Positions 45,360 through 56,903 of a stretch of DNA of 64,000 nucleotides are shown here, in pieces; the stretch's first letter is position 1; the number at the start of each line of letters is the position of its first letter. The notes below the pieces were generated by a model. It was given only the letters and a program-made list of their open reading frames with translations, ran no database searches and was not told the origin of the DNA. The position numbers and the translations under genes were made by a program. The stretch is from Ampelocalamus luodianensis (Eukaryota; Streptophyta; Magnoliopsida; Poales; Poaceae): the NCBI GenBank assembly GCA_036346255.1, contig CM070618.1:62529756-62593755 (forward strand), written 5' to 3'.

Positions 45360-48300
45360 TGGCCAGGATTGTCTCTGAGTGGGCTAAGTCGAGATGGATG
45401 GCGCAAAGATGACCGCTTTGCCGCGCGAGAAGATCCCGAGGACTTTCGTAAGGTGGATGCGGCGAATGAGCGACATTGGCCGTCGAGAGGAAGGCCAAAT
45501 TCCAGTTTTCCAAGCGTACTGTGAGTGCGGTCTCCAATTGCCTGCTCACCCCTTCCTCACACTCGTACTCGAGCACTTTGGGGTGGAATTAGTGAACCTT
45601 GGTCCTAATTCCATCACAATCTTGGCGTGTTCATGTACTGTGTGAGGCCTACACGGGATTCAGCGGACCTCGAGCTTTTCGATTACTACGACGGAATGGC
45701 TCGTCAGCGGAATCGCCGGTAGTCTGTGATGCGAAGCTCCACGACGGCAAGTCGAAGGAGTACATTCAGATGTTTACCGATCGTCATGGCGGGGTAGAAG
45801 AAGAGATGGTTCTCTTGGGAGGTTACCAAGGAGGATAGCCTCTCATTACATTTGGAAAGGCCGCGGCGGTCTCCTTCACGGGACTCGATTCCCGATAATC
45901 TTGGCCGGATAGCCCCTACATTCAAGCTATCAAAGACTTGAAGTCGAGGGCTCACGGTTAACGCGTGGTGAAGGACTTCATCACGCGCCGGATTAGTCCT
46001 TTGAAGGCGAGTTCCTCCCATGTGGAGGTAATCGGAAAGGACGACCCAACGAGGAATATAAAGGCGGTGAGTAGCAAAACTTACTCTTTTGGTTACGTCC
46101 TTTGTTAATCTGATTTAGTCTTCTAATCGTACTATTTATGTATGCAGATCTTCCGAGCGGAGGTTGGCCATAGCGTGTCGAGCTCATCTGCGAGAAGCAT
46201 CCGGCCGACATTATCGCTCCTCAAATCCTTGCGGCCTTGACCACGAGAGGAGAAAGAGGGCGCCTAAGGGTGTCGAGCGATTTTGCCTTTAGGCGTTTTG
46301 TTGTCATAAAATGATATCGACTAACGGGTTTGCGTAGAAAAACTTACGACTAGATAACGATTGTAGAAAAACTTACGGCCGAGCGTAATCGTAAGATGAC
46401 TTACGATTAGACAATGTCGTAGAAATAGTTCGACTTTTGGTGGTCGTACTAGTGACCGACTAGTGATCGTAGAAGATCTTACGACCACTTTCTCTCTTTT
46501 TAATAGAAGGTGGCATGGAGAACCGCCAAGGCGGCGAGGAAGTCGACTTGGTGGTCATTGGGGCAACTGCACAAGCAGAGTCAACGAAGTCCCCTCCATC
46601 CAAGAAGCGTCGACTGGTAAGAGTCGGCGGTAAGGGTGGTTCAAGTTCGGCTCCTCCTGCTCCTTTCGCTAAATTTGCCACGGACATGGCTACGACGAAG
46701 AAGAAAGCAGAAGCGGAGGCCTTTGCCCTTAAGCACAAGGTCCCCAAGGTTAAGGTACCCTTCTATTACGACAACAAGTCATTCGCAGTTTCAGCTTCTC
46801 GTGGCTTCATAAGACAACTAGAAAAGGAGAACTAGAAGAACTTCATGTCTTTGTGAAGGAAATCATTGCTCGGTGGGATCTGAGGCCGACGGGAGCAGTG
46901 CTCTTAGGGTGGTTGAGACTGATCTCGATCACCCGGGAAGTCGGGAGGAGGCGACTCCTGTTGTCCCGAGTGCTTCTCGACCAGAAATGGTTGAGAAGAA
47001 ATCTTCCGTCGGGAAGGTGGCTCCTAAGTTTCGAGTTAGGTCCAGCGCACAGAGGTATGTAAAAAACATAAGTGTAATAACTGTACTTACCGTTTGTCTT
47101 TTACGATTTGACTTACTTCTGTGTATTGTGATCTTAGACCGACGTCTTCAGCCCCCAGGGATGCTCCGATGGAGGAACCCGCTGCCACTCCTTCAGCTGG
47201 CGAGGGTGTGACCGCGGTAGTAGCCGAAGATCCAGCTACTATTCCTGTGGTGGAAGAAGCTGCGGCTGCTGAGGTTGCTACGACTGTTGAGGATGCCGAG
47301 GTTACTGCAATAACCGAGGCTGTCGTAGAGACTAGAGAGGAGGCGACAGAGGCCTCGAGGGAGATCTGGGAGGTCGGTGGCGGCGAGTCTTGGCCGCCGC
47401 GTGCGGTAGGAGGTTGTCGAGGGCGTTCCTCCCGGCCCTCGGTGGTGTTCCGTCAAGTCGAGAGAAAGAAGAGTACTTCAACTTTTGCTCGATTTCTTTG
47501 GCCACGACTCTATCGTAGGATCTTACGCCTCCGATCTCGCGACGAGTTTCACACCCCGACATCATTCCCAATTGTGGGGATGTTTTCGACAACGAACGAC
47601 TTGAGGGGGTCTGGTGGAAACGAGTCGAGGAGATGGATGGGCTGAAGGATCCATCACGAATAATGTCCATGTTTGCTTGGTCAAATATGAACGTAAGTAC
47701 TCATCGATACTCATTTGTGGTTTTTACTTCTTTCTCTTATCGTTTTTCTCCCTTGTAGAGAGCCGTGGAGCAAATCGCTACGATTTGTGAATACCATCGG
47801 CAACTTGTCAAGCTTCGACAAGAGAAAGCAGTACTCTGCGAGCAAGCAGAGAGGTGGTGAGTAACCGACTCTCGTAATCGTTTTGATTACTTGTTTAGCA
47901 CTCGTAGAAGATTGTCGTAGAAAAACTTACGACTTGGTACTAGTCATAGAAAAACTTACGACTAGGGGGTAGTCGCAGAATAGCTTACGACCACTCATCG
48001 ATCGTAGAAGTACTTACGACCGCCTGTTTTAAGTGTGTTCATGTCTTCCCTTTACCCTTTCAGGTTTAAGAGTGACGAAAAGACATTGGCTGATTCACTC
48101 GACTTTGAGAAAGCCGAATCGAAAAAGCTAAGAGATAAAGCCACCGACCTTCTGAAGAAGCTTTAGAAAGCCAACTCTGCAACTCAACGGTTGCAGGAAA
48201 AAATAAACAGTACGTACTATCACGACTGCTTCTGCTCTTGGTTTCCATCCCCCTTTTTTTTAACCTCTCATTCTTTTGCAGAAAAATAAGTCGAAAATAA

Positions 48301-48930
48301 GGCCCATCAGGCTGAGGTGGGGGCTCTCCGGACCGAGGTCCAGGAGAAGTCCTCAGTTGTCCGTGAAGTCTCCCATATTGTGAAGGAGAAAGATCGGGAA
48401 ATCGAGAACTTGGGTTCTCAACTAGTTGGTAAGTAGAACTTTTACCTGCTATTAATTTGTTTTATCTTCTCATAGAATTGTTTTATCTAATCAACCCTTA
48501 CTCTTTCCAGATCGATTGATTGAAATAAAACAACTCTACGATGCTTCGACTTATTCCCAGGACGAGAAAAAATCAATGAAGATTAATCTTCAAGATAATA
48601 TCTCACTCCTGAACAATGTACTCGATGGGCTTCGTGCCGGGAGGATTGCTCCTCGCGATGACACGATGGTCGCTCATCTGAGTGCCATTGGGGAACAGTC
48701 GGTACTCGAGCGAGTTAGTGTCTACTCGAAGACCAATCGAATGATTCGATAAGGGAAGCGGTCAAAGGAGCTATGAGTTTTGTTTTAGCAAAACTCAAGG
48801 CCCGTGATCTAGCCTTAATCCTCATTCCGTTGAAGCCGACTTATTGCACGAATCTGGCGAAGAAGGCGATCGAAGAGATGCGGCGGTTGGCGAGAAGGTC
48901 GCGGAGGAGATGCAAATAGAATCTCCTTGA
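45360..48930 (+). CDS. Antisense multi-exon gene of the Tat element ('putative gypsy type transposon' / Transposase_28-like)
   Basis: Runs opposite to pol. The start is probably MARIVSEWAK near 45360. The first part reads VFQAYCECGLQLPAHPFL and VLEHFGVELVNLGPNSI (45510-45615), then GFSGPRAF, LLRRNGSSAE and KEYIQMFTDRHGGVEEEM, the wording of the family named 'putative gypsy type transposon'. The middle is Glu/Ala/Val-rich (47150-47330). The last exons form a coiled coil (DEKTLADSLDFEKAESKKL; KDREIENLGSQL; DRLIEIKQLYD) and end near AEEMQIESP at about 48930. Introns with GT-AG ends: 46067-46147, 47055-47137, 47693-47758, 47857-48063, 48209-48281 and 48429-48510; a further one at about 46271-46505 is possible. 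Single-base frame changes interrupt exon 1 and others. The function of these antisense genes is unknown. The upstream 45180-45260 region may hold the promoter. Confidence 0.65.
46310..46495. repeat. Dyad-motif cluster inside the antisense gene
   Basis: Four to five degenerate copies of the LTR dyad (for example CGTAGAAAAACTTACGAC near 46335, ATCGTAAGATGACTTACGAT near 46389 and GATCGTAGAAGATCTTACGACC near 46466). The stretch lacks a good open frame and may be an intron. Confidence 0.6.
47890..48025. repeat. Dyad-motif cluster inside intron 47857-48063
   Basis: Four copies in a row at about 47914-47933, 47941-47964, 47969-47994 and 48000-48021, with core arms GTCGTA or GTCATA or GTCGCA and TTACGAC. 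Flanking pairs include TAGTC with GACTA and GATC with GACC. Same motif as in the LTRs. Confidence 0.75.
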
Positions 48931-49980
48931 TCAGAGTAGTCTTGTAACACATTTTTGTAAAGACAAGTCTTTTTTTATGGTGATGCACATATATATGATC
49001 CTTTCTTTTTCCTGCAAATCATCTCATAGAGTAGTTAGTAACTCGTAAGATAATGAAAGAGGAAGAAATAATCAAACCAGATATGAACGATTCCTCCTTT
49101 CTCCTTCCTTTTCCGTGTGAACATCTCGTAGAGTAGTTAGCGACTCGTAAGATGATAACTCGGAAAAACTAAGACTAAGAAATGAAGTCATGTTTATAAC
49201 TTTATCTTAGCCCCCGACTACTTACTTAGTTTATTAGGAATAAACTAAGAAAGTAGTAAAGAAAGGGTTTCTGAAAACAGAGAGGTTTGTTCGACTCTTA
49301 GTTGTCGAGTATCGATTATCTTGCACTAGTCGAGAGATTACAAACAGATCGACGCTAAGAAGTTCCCTCTAGTGGGCAAGACCACATGCAGAGAAAAAAG
49401 TCTTCGACTAGGTGATGTTACCATCTCTGACCGGATTAATCTAATCAATAACGACAACTTAAGCAAAACAAACATCTAGAGGACCTTAAGGATTCGTTCG
49501 ACTGTTTTCGTTTTTCCTAACGGAGTTATCCTGGCAGCAAAAGTAGGAAACGGAACGACGCTAGGAAGTTCCTTCTAGTGGGCAGGACCACGTGCAAAAA
49601 GGAGAGGCTTCGACTAGGTGTGTTTCTTCCTCCGGCCAGTAAAAACCAATCAAGATAATTGAAAAGTAGTCGAACGCATCGCAACAAGTGCACTCTTCTT
49701 AGATTTTTTTTTAAATAAGCTGAAGTGACATGAATTTGCTTAACAATTTTTGACCATGTTGCTGAGCCCAATGAACGTTGTACTGGTTGCTGTAGCAAAG
49801 AACAAAGCGACATTAGGAAGCTCCTTTCAGTGGGCAGGACCACATGCAGAGAGGAGAGACTTCGACTAAATGTGTTGTCCTTTTGTTGACTAGTATACAG
49901 GAGGAATGAGCGTGTGAAAATGGTCGAAAAGAAAAGCGAAATTCAGAAATAGACAAAAAAGGTAGGGAGAACCTGATACT
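48931..49980. repeat. Spacer between antisense gene and pol end, with tandem repeats
   Basis: Two copies of a CATAGAGTAGTTAG..ACTCGTAAGAT block near 49024 and 49128. Three copies of a block of about 68 bp (GACGCTAGGAAGTTCC, AGTGGGCAGGACCACRTGCA, TTCGACTAGGTG) start near 49351, 49557 and 49807. No open frame of note. Confidence 0.65.
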
Positions 49981-49984
49981 TTAT

Positions 49985-51140
49985 TGTCGTAGAAGCTTGC
50001 TACACATAAAATTTGCGTAACCGGTCAATGTTCCAAGAGTTTGAGAGAACGCGGCCGTCCTCCATTGCAAGTTGTACCGATCCTGGACGCGTTACTTCGA
50101 CCACAGTGTAAGAACCTTCCCACTTGGGGGAAAGTTTGTTCCGATTAGACTGAGATTGGATAAGCCTCAACACTAGGTCACCTACAGCAAGGCTGCGAGG
50201 TTGGACCTTACGATCGTAGTATCTGCGAGTCGTTGGTAGAGCGCGGAGCGGTTAAAGCACGGTTTCTCTTTTCCTCGGCGAGTTAATGTCATCCGCTCGG
50301 AATTGTTCTTGAATAGAGTCATTGAACTTGTCGACTCGTGCTGACCTGATCTTTAGTTCTGGCGGAAGCATGGCTTCGGCACCGAAAACTAGAAAGAAAG
50401 GTGTTTCTCCTGTAGCTCGGCTGGCTGTCGTACGAATTGCCCATAATACTAAAGGTAATTCCTGTACCCAAACCCCCAAGCGCTTAACAAGCTGATCGAA
50501 GACTCGGGTTTTGATTCCCTTCATTATCTGGCCATTCGCTCTCTCGATTGCCCCATTGCTTTGAGGGTGGGCGACAAAAGCGTAACACAATCGAGTTCCC
50601 AACTCGTCGCAAAATTCACGGAATTTTGCGCATACTTGTTTGCCATTATGCGTGATAATTCGACTTGGTACTCCAAATCGAGTGATCACGCATCTCATCA
50701 TGAACCATTTTACCTCTTAAAGTCGTTATCCGGTCACGAGCTTAGCTTCTATCCATTTTGTGAAGCGTATCTATGGCCACAAAAAGGAACTCAAAACCTC
50801 CTGTAGCTCTGGGTAACGGTCCTAGGATATCAAGACCCCAAGTCGCAAAAGGCCAAGACAGAGGAATTGTTTGTAATGCCTGAGCCGGTTGGTGTATTTG
50901 CCGGCTATGAAACTGGCACTGTACACACTTCTTAACTAGCTCCCTCGCATCGTAGAGGGCTGTTGGCCAATAAAAACCTTGTCGAAAGGCTTTACCAACC
51001 AGTGTTCTGTAGGAAGCATGAGTTCCACAGATCCCTCCGTGTATGTCGTGAAGGAGTTTTAATCCTTCGCTCTGCGGAACACATCGCATGAGCACCCCTT
51101 GGGTTCCTCGTTTATAAAGGACACCTTCGACCAAAGTATA
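49985..51140 (-). pseudogene. Integrase of the Tat-type element
   Basis: The minus strand reads the HHCC zinc-finger region (HGGICGTHASYRTLVGKAF, then CVQCQFHSRQ), the core start TWGLDILGPLPRATGG, then RFGVPSRIITHNGKQ, HPQSNGAIERANG and RTTASRATGETPFFLVFG. It ends with a C-terminal part (SPKWEGSYTVVEV near 50130, NSWNIDRLRKF near 50000). Integrase joins element cDNA to the chromosome. In the core, DNG is HNG and one frame change falls near 50705-50745. It is the last pol domain, as in all Ty3/gypsy elements. Confidence 0.8.
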
Positions 51141-52440
51141 TATTTGGTCTTTCGGGATAGTCGATCTGCTTCTAGATCGTCATCGGGTACGGAACCCGTC
51201 TGAAGGTACATGTAGATGGGTGTCATCCATGTATCTTCGTACTCCGGAGAGGTTGTTTCTATAGGAGGCGTCTCTAGTTCTTCGACTATAGACGGCTTTT
51301 GAAGCTGTTCCAGAAACACCCCTTTCGGTACCGAGGATCGAGAAGAAGCTAGGCGAGCGGTTGATCTCATGAGGAAATTATCCTTCGAGGATAAATTGTA
51401 CCTCAAAACCCAAAAGTGCTTTTCTAACTTTCGAACTTCCGATAAGTACCGGGATATGGTCGAATTGGAGCTTTGGTACTCTTTTCTGACTTGATTCACG
51501 ACTAGTTGAGAGTCTCCTCTTACGAGTAGTCGTTGAATTGAGGCGCTTTCGCGGCTCGTATACCACCTAGCAAACCGTCGTACTCGCCACATTATTAGTG
51601 GTCGAAAGTTTAATTGTATGACATACTTTAGGTTTCTCGGTAGGAGATTCGGGACCACCCGACCCAGAGCCACTTATCGTAAGTGACCCGTCAAAGTACA
51701 TCGATCCATCGGCGTGGGAATCGTCTTGGGGATCTGAGCAGTTCGAGATTTGTCCATTCGGCGACAAAGTGCGCCAAGATCGGGATTTAATGGCTGTTGG
51801 GACACGAAATGGATGTCGAGCGCCCCAAGTTCGGTGACCATTTTGCCATGAGTCCCATTGTTTCCTATTACGGAGGATCGCTCCCAAGGGAAACTCGGGC
51901 CAGTCTGACTAGTTTGTGCGCTGAAAATAATACGCGATTTCCTCGAATACATGAGGAGGGCATATAGAAGTTTTGAACACGAGGGTGCGCTCCTTGGAGT
52001 GCGTGTAAGCGTCACCGGCGTAGTAGACTGGTCGTTGAATGTTTTCACGCTCTACGACCAGCACTGCGCTCACTGCCTATGGCGTGGCAGCTAGGTAAAC
52101 TAAGAGCGTCTCTCCTGGTTTTGGTGAAACCAGGACAGGAGCACTCGTAAGATACCTCTTGACTTTCTCGAAGGCTAAGTTAGCCTCTTACGTCCACTCG
52201 AAGCCTTCATGTTTCCTTAGAAGTTTGAAGAAAGGGCCCTTTTCTCCCGAGCGTGCTATGAAACGACTTAACGCCGCCATGCATCGGTGAGTTTAGGCTT
52301 CTTTCTTCGTGGTTGGGAGCACATCGAGTGATGGCTTTTATCTTTTAGGATTTGCTTGATTCCTCGTGCGAGACCGAAATCAAGTAATTTCGAAGAGACC
52401 CGAACACACACTTCTCGAGTTAAGTTTCAAGTGGTGCTTT
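51141..52440 (-). pseudogene. RNase H region of the Tat-type element
   Basis: Minus-strand open stretches contain SMYFDGSLTISGSGSG (RNase H start, near 51710-51670), RLLVRGDSQLVVNQVRKEYQ (near 51530) and LEKHFWVLRYNLSSKDN. Upstream (51900-52250) come the polymerase-to-RNase H connection parts (LLYALLMYSRKSRII and similar). Stops and frame changes separate the blocks. The long form with a linker before integrase fits Tat elements. Confidence 0.65.
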
Positions 52441-52955
52441 ACGAGGTTGTCAAAAGTTTCTGTAAGTCGTGATATGATTGAATCGTTTCTTTGCTTTTAC
52501 GACTAGATCATCAACATAGGCTTCTAGGTTTGACCTAGTTGAGGAGCAAAAGTCATTTGCATCAAACAACGAAAAGAAGCTCGGCATTTTTAAGCCGAAT
52601 GGCATTTTGACATAACAAAATATCCCAAACGGTGTAATAAATGCGGTCTTCTCCTCATCTTCTCGACACATACTAATCTGGTGGTAACCAAAGTATGCAT
52701 CTAGAAAACTCAACATTTCACACCTGCGATAGAGTCAACCAAGCGATCGATCACGAGGTAAAGGAAATCATCTTTTGGACAAGCTTTATTGAGGTCAGTA
52801 AAGTCCAAGCACATACACCATTTGCCGTTCGACTTTCTAACCATTACAGGGTTGGCCAACCACTCGGGGTGGTCGACTTCTCTTATGAAGCCTGCTTTAA
52901 GCAACTTGTCCAATTCTGATCTAATAGCATCTCGTCGATTAGGGGGCAAATCTCC
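52441..52955 (-). pseudogene. Reverse transcriptase of the Tat-type element
   Basis: The minus strand reads RSELDKLLKAGFIREVDHPEWLANPV, KSNGKWCMCLDFTDLNKACPKDDF, then FLDAYFGYHQISM, TAFITPFGIFCYVKMPFGL and the catalytic AYVDDLVVKAK (near 52510). Copies the element RNA into DNA. One frame change lies near 52715 between the two blocks. Spelling of the blocks is typical for Tat/Athila-group gypsy. Confidence 0.85.
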
Positions 52956-53134
52956 GTAATTTTTGTTTTACGGGTAATTTATCAGGCCGTAAGCTAGCCT
53001 ATGCTCGATCACTTCCCTGGGGACTCCGGGCATGTCGGATGCTTGCCACGCGAAGACATCAGCGTTTGCCTGGAGGAAATTGATGAGGGTGTCTTCCTAT
53101 TTGGGGTCGGAAGAATCCCCAATGCGAACAATCT

Positions 53135-53715
53135 TCAAGGGCTCCTCCGCGTCCAGAGGAACCTCTTTGACACAGTCGTTCGGCTTAGGTGCGACTTTGA
53201 AGCCCGACTTGCTAGTCGAAGGTGACTTCGTCTCGGTTGGTAGTTGTCCAACCATCTCGAGGAGCAGCGGTCGCAAGAGTGCGCCATCTTCTTGTCACGA
53301 TATATCGTGATCACTCCTTTGGGACCTAGCATCTTAAGATATTGATACCCATAATTAGTAGCTATTAAGAATCTTGCCAAAGTTGGTCGTCCGAGTATGG
53401 CGTTATATGCCGTATTGAAGTCGACCACATCAAAGGAGACCTTCTCTGTCCTGAAATTGCTTGGTGATCCAAACGTTAAAGGAAGAGAAACTTGACCAAT
53501 TGGTTTGGCCGAAGACTCCGGTACAATTCCATGAAATGAATATCGTACCGGTCTTACCTTTGTCCTGGGTACCTGCATCTCGTCCAGGGTACTCGTAAAC
53601 AGTATGTTTAGCGAGCTTCCACCATCAACTAAAACTCGATTGACTCGACAATTGTTGATGGTGGGTTCGACCCTGCTCGGAAATCGTCTTGGTCGAGTCG
53701 AAGGATCGGGCAATC
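53135..53715 (-). pseudogene. Aspartic protease region of the Tat-type element
   Basis: A long minus-strand open stretch contains NRVLVDGGSSLNILF (active site DGGSS at about 53626-53612), PVRYSFHGIVPESSAKPIGQ, KVSFDVVDFNTAYNAILGRPTL and LKMLGPKGVITI. The protease cuts the polyprotein. DGGSS or DTGSS sites are usual in this lineage. It lies between gag and reverse transcriptase. Confidence 0.75.
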
Positions 53716-56135
53716 ACCTTTTTCAAAAGTAATGGTGACTTGAGCCACTTGGTAATTTATTGACAAGAGCGAGTCATTGTGTTTACCTCACGTTCAACGA
53801 CTTTCAAGCGTCTTGCGATTCGTATCGAAGATCCCCATAGATGTGATCAATGGTGTCTTTGTGGATCACGGGCGGCATCTCCTCATCATCGACTCATACG
53901 TCCCTTGGTTTGACCTACTGTTCATGAGTAGGAAGTGGCCCCTTGCGAGTAATAGTCTTGAGTTTCGTAGGAAAACTCGGCGATTCTGAGATCATGCCCT
54001 TCTTTTTATGAAAAGGACACCACAGGTTTGTCATTTCTCGATCTTGGCGCTTACCTTTGCCTCGATCGGGATTTTGCTGGCATTGCGTGGCTCCTTGTCA
54101 CTTACGGCGGGACTTCCTTAGAACCGACTCTGGAGATTTGTGTCTTTTGCCTTGTTCTTAGATTTCCTAGCCTTTTATCCTTTTCTTACTACCTCACTTT
54201 GCCTCTGTGGGATGTTGTCTTCTTGATCGATAGTATTGTTCCATTCGATTGCAAAGGCTGGCGATCGCATATCTATCGGCCATCTCAAAAGTTCGTGACG
54301 GTGGCAAGTTGATGTAAAGCGATGTCCTCTGTTATCATACGCTCGGACTCCTGCTTGAAAGCCACGATCACGGATGAGTCGAAACTTCCGAATAAATTTG
54401 AACTGGTAGGCGCTGATGAATTGGCGTAGCGTTTCATAGTCGTTACGCCTTATCGGTGCGAGTCATCCTCCTTTCCTAGGCGGTTGTAAGTGCCCTGGAA
54501 ATTTGCCAGCAAAAGATCGCAGAGGTGTTGCCACGAGTAGATCGATTCGAATGGCTGGTTTAAAAGCCATGATCGTGCCGATCCTTCGAGCACAGTCGGA
54601 AGGTAATTCACCATGACATGCTCTCCTCCTCCTGCAGCTCGGATAGCTGTAGTGTAGATTTGGAGGAACTAGATGAAATTTTGAGTTCCATCGAATTTCT
54701 CCATATTCGCTGGTCGAAACCGAGGCGGCAGCGAACGCTCGAAGTCGGGTGAGCGCGACACACCCCAAGATAACCTCTTGCCTCCTTCTTTGCAAAAAAG
54801 AAGGGTTAATGTCGCCGGGTGATCGAACTCGTCGATACCCAGCTATAGGAGGGCTAGACCTATGATAGGTCTCAGCTTTACGAGGGAAATACTCCTCGTA
54901 CCCGCTTGCCGCCGTCGTCTTGTCGCGAAGTGGTGAAAGATCACCTCTCTGTGGGCTTGTGGCGTCTTCCTCGGTCGGAGAGCGGCGTGAGTGAAAGTCG
55001 TGCCACCTTCTATGCGACGAGTTATCCGAATAGCTAGCAGAAGAAGGAGTCGTACCACTACGACTTCCTGGTTGTGGTCGACGAAGACGCTCGAGTTTGG
55101 CCATCGTGTCGCGAAGCCTTTGTGTGATCTCTTACGCAAAAGATCATAACACGGTGCTCGGCGAGTTCTTGAGTCGGGTTTTCAGCAGTCGTTGATGTCT
55201 TTGGAGTTCTTGGGCTTCCTCCGACTGGAAGTAAGCACGCTCAGGAAGGTTTTTCTGAGTTGCTATTTTCCTCTGTCGGGTTGTCTCAAAATGGCCTATT
55301 TCAGACCCCTGAGTCGGCTTTAATGGAGTGCGAGAATGTTGAGGATGTCCTGCACGTTCATTAAAGTGTTTGTTTCGTTCGTCAGCGGTGGCGCCCCTGC
55401 CATTTCCACGAGGGGGTGTAGAGTATGCTCGTCGGGGAGCATCGTCAATCCTTCCCAGGGAGGCGATTCTTATCGGAGGAAGGGCGAAGACCTCCCGTGG
55501 ATGACCTCCACTAGCGCTCGAGGCCTCCTCGCTTGAGGAGTAGTCGAGCGACACCATCTGGCGACTTGGAGTAAACCCCTCCAAGTAGGGGAACTCCGGG
55601 TTATAACCGTCTCCGTCTGCAAGTGGGTCCTGCGTCGAGACGGTTGGATTTGGATGAACAACGTGTTCGATCCTCTTCCCTGCGGAAATACTCGGAGAGA
55701 GAGGACCATCAGGTGTCGATGGAGCTCCGGAATGATGGCTTCCATAACCTGTCTTGCTAAGTCATACTGCCTTGGGGGGACTCGAACACTTGGAGGAAAA
55801 ACTCTCATCGTGTTGCGAGTGTGCCCCGAGACAGTCCTGTTGTCGGTCATGTTGACCCTTGTCCCCCGAGGAAGTTGGTCCCTCGACGGGGCGTACTGTC
55901 GTGGGGGATAAGGATCCCTCCTCGACTCTGGTGGTGATGCAGTCTCCGAGATCTGATAGAAGATCTCCAAAGGCGGCAACACCGTCAGAAGATTCGATAC
56001 TCGGTTCGTAGTCGAAACCGGCATCCATGTCGACGTCTGTGTAATCGACCAAGTCGAACCAATTCTCCTGGTTCCATTCTCCTGCCATGGTAGCATCAAA
56101 GAGAAAAGAAAGAACTGTTGACAAGGAATTACCAG
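53716..56135 (-). pseudogene. gag region of the Tat-type element
   Basis: The minus strand starts with MAGEWNQENWFDLVDYTDVD near 56088, an acidic leader, followed by a Ser/Arg/Pro-rich part (55.1-55.9 kb) and a capsid-like part (54.3-55.1 kb; FPGHLQPPRKGG near 54470). Several frame changes. The start lies 70 bp inside the primer site, as expected for the first gene. The capsid call rests mainly on position. Confidence 0.55.
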
Positions 56136-56141
56136 AAGATC

Positions 56142-56159
56142 CCCACGGTCGGCGCCAAC
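56142..56159 (-). other. Primer-binding site of the Tat-type element
   Basis: On the minus strand GTTGGCGCCGACCGTGGG lies directly inside the 5' LTR. TTGGCGCC followed by a CCGTNTGTGGG-like tail is usual next to 5' LTRs of grass Tat elements. Confidence 0.7.
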
Positions 56160-56903
56160 TGTCGGTGTTTTAGAACCGATCTTACGTAAAGATTGTTTGA
56201 TTCGGGGGGTCTCCACAATTGATCACGCAGACGAAAGAGACACGAGGATTTTTATACAGGTTCGGGCCTTCTCTAATGAGAATAATAACCCTACTCCTGT
56301 GTATCTTGTATTGGGTATTTGGATTACAATCAACTGAGGGTTTTACTAATTGTCTTCCAAAAGGGCCTCCCATCTCTATCTCTAAAAGACACCTATTTAT
56401 ACTACGCAGTGGTGGCTATTGTCGTTCCAGGCTCATTAGTCGCTCATTATTGCGCAATAATGAGAGTAATTACGAGTAGTAACCTCCCCATCTTTGTCAA
56501 GCGGTTATCGATTAGAGATAGTAGGGCATTATCGTAGTTATATCGAGCATAACTCGTATTTTGATACTTAGATTCCCACTATTAAATGGGCCTTCGGCGA
56601 GTGGACCCGATTAATCGTGGGAAGTCGTGCGAGCTGGTCATAAAAGAACTTACGACCAGGGGGGTTGTCGTAGAAAAGCTTACGATTGGGTACTGGTCGC
56701 AGGAAGACTTACGACTGGACGTAATCGTAGCAGGACTTACGATTACACTATAGTCGTAGATATGCTTACGACTAGGGGGTAGTCGTAAGAGATCTTACGA
56801 CTACCTGACTTGCTTTCCCCTTCTAATATTAGGGGGTATGCCATGTGACGTCATATTACATGATTATGGAAATAATAAAATGAGGATTATTAGATCCTCG
56901 TCA
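56160..56903 (-). mobile_element. 5' LTR of the Tat-type gypsy element (744 bp)
   Basis: Pairs with 44069-44819. Differences include CTG to CG at three places. Six dyad motifs lie at about 56636-56804, the first at 56636-56657 and the last at 56779-56804. The flank beyond the LTR reads AGAAC on the minus strand. Confidence 0.9.

Larger units (their letters stand above)
44069..56903 (-). mobile_element. Complete Tat-type Ty3/gypsy retrotransposon nested in copia (12.8 kb)
   Basis: Two LTRs, primer-binding site, gag, protease, reverse transcriptase, RNase H and integrase on the minus strand, followed (in element order) by a long 3' region carrying a plus-strand antisense gene. Length, the TTGGCGCC primer site, the order of domains and the antisense gene fit the Tat lineage of plant gypsy elements (RIRE2 and Grande are known members with similar layout). 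Coding regions contain several frameshifts. Confidence 0.85.

Noticed and set aside
50561..50806. Plus-strand open frame over the integrase
   Set aside because: Shadow of the minus-strand integrase core.
53777..54312. Plus-strand open frames in the Tat element gag region
   Set aside because: No domain, and the minus strand carries the expected gag to protease order here.
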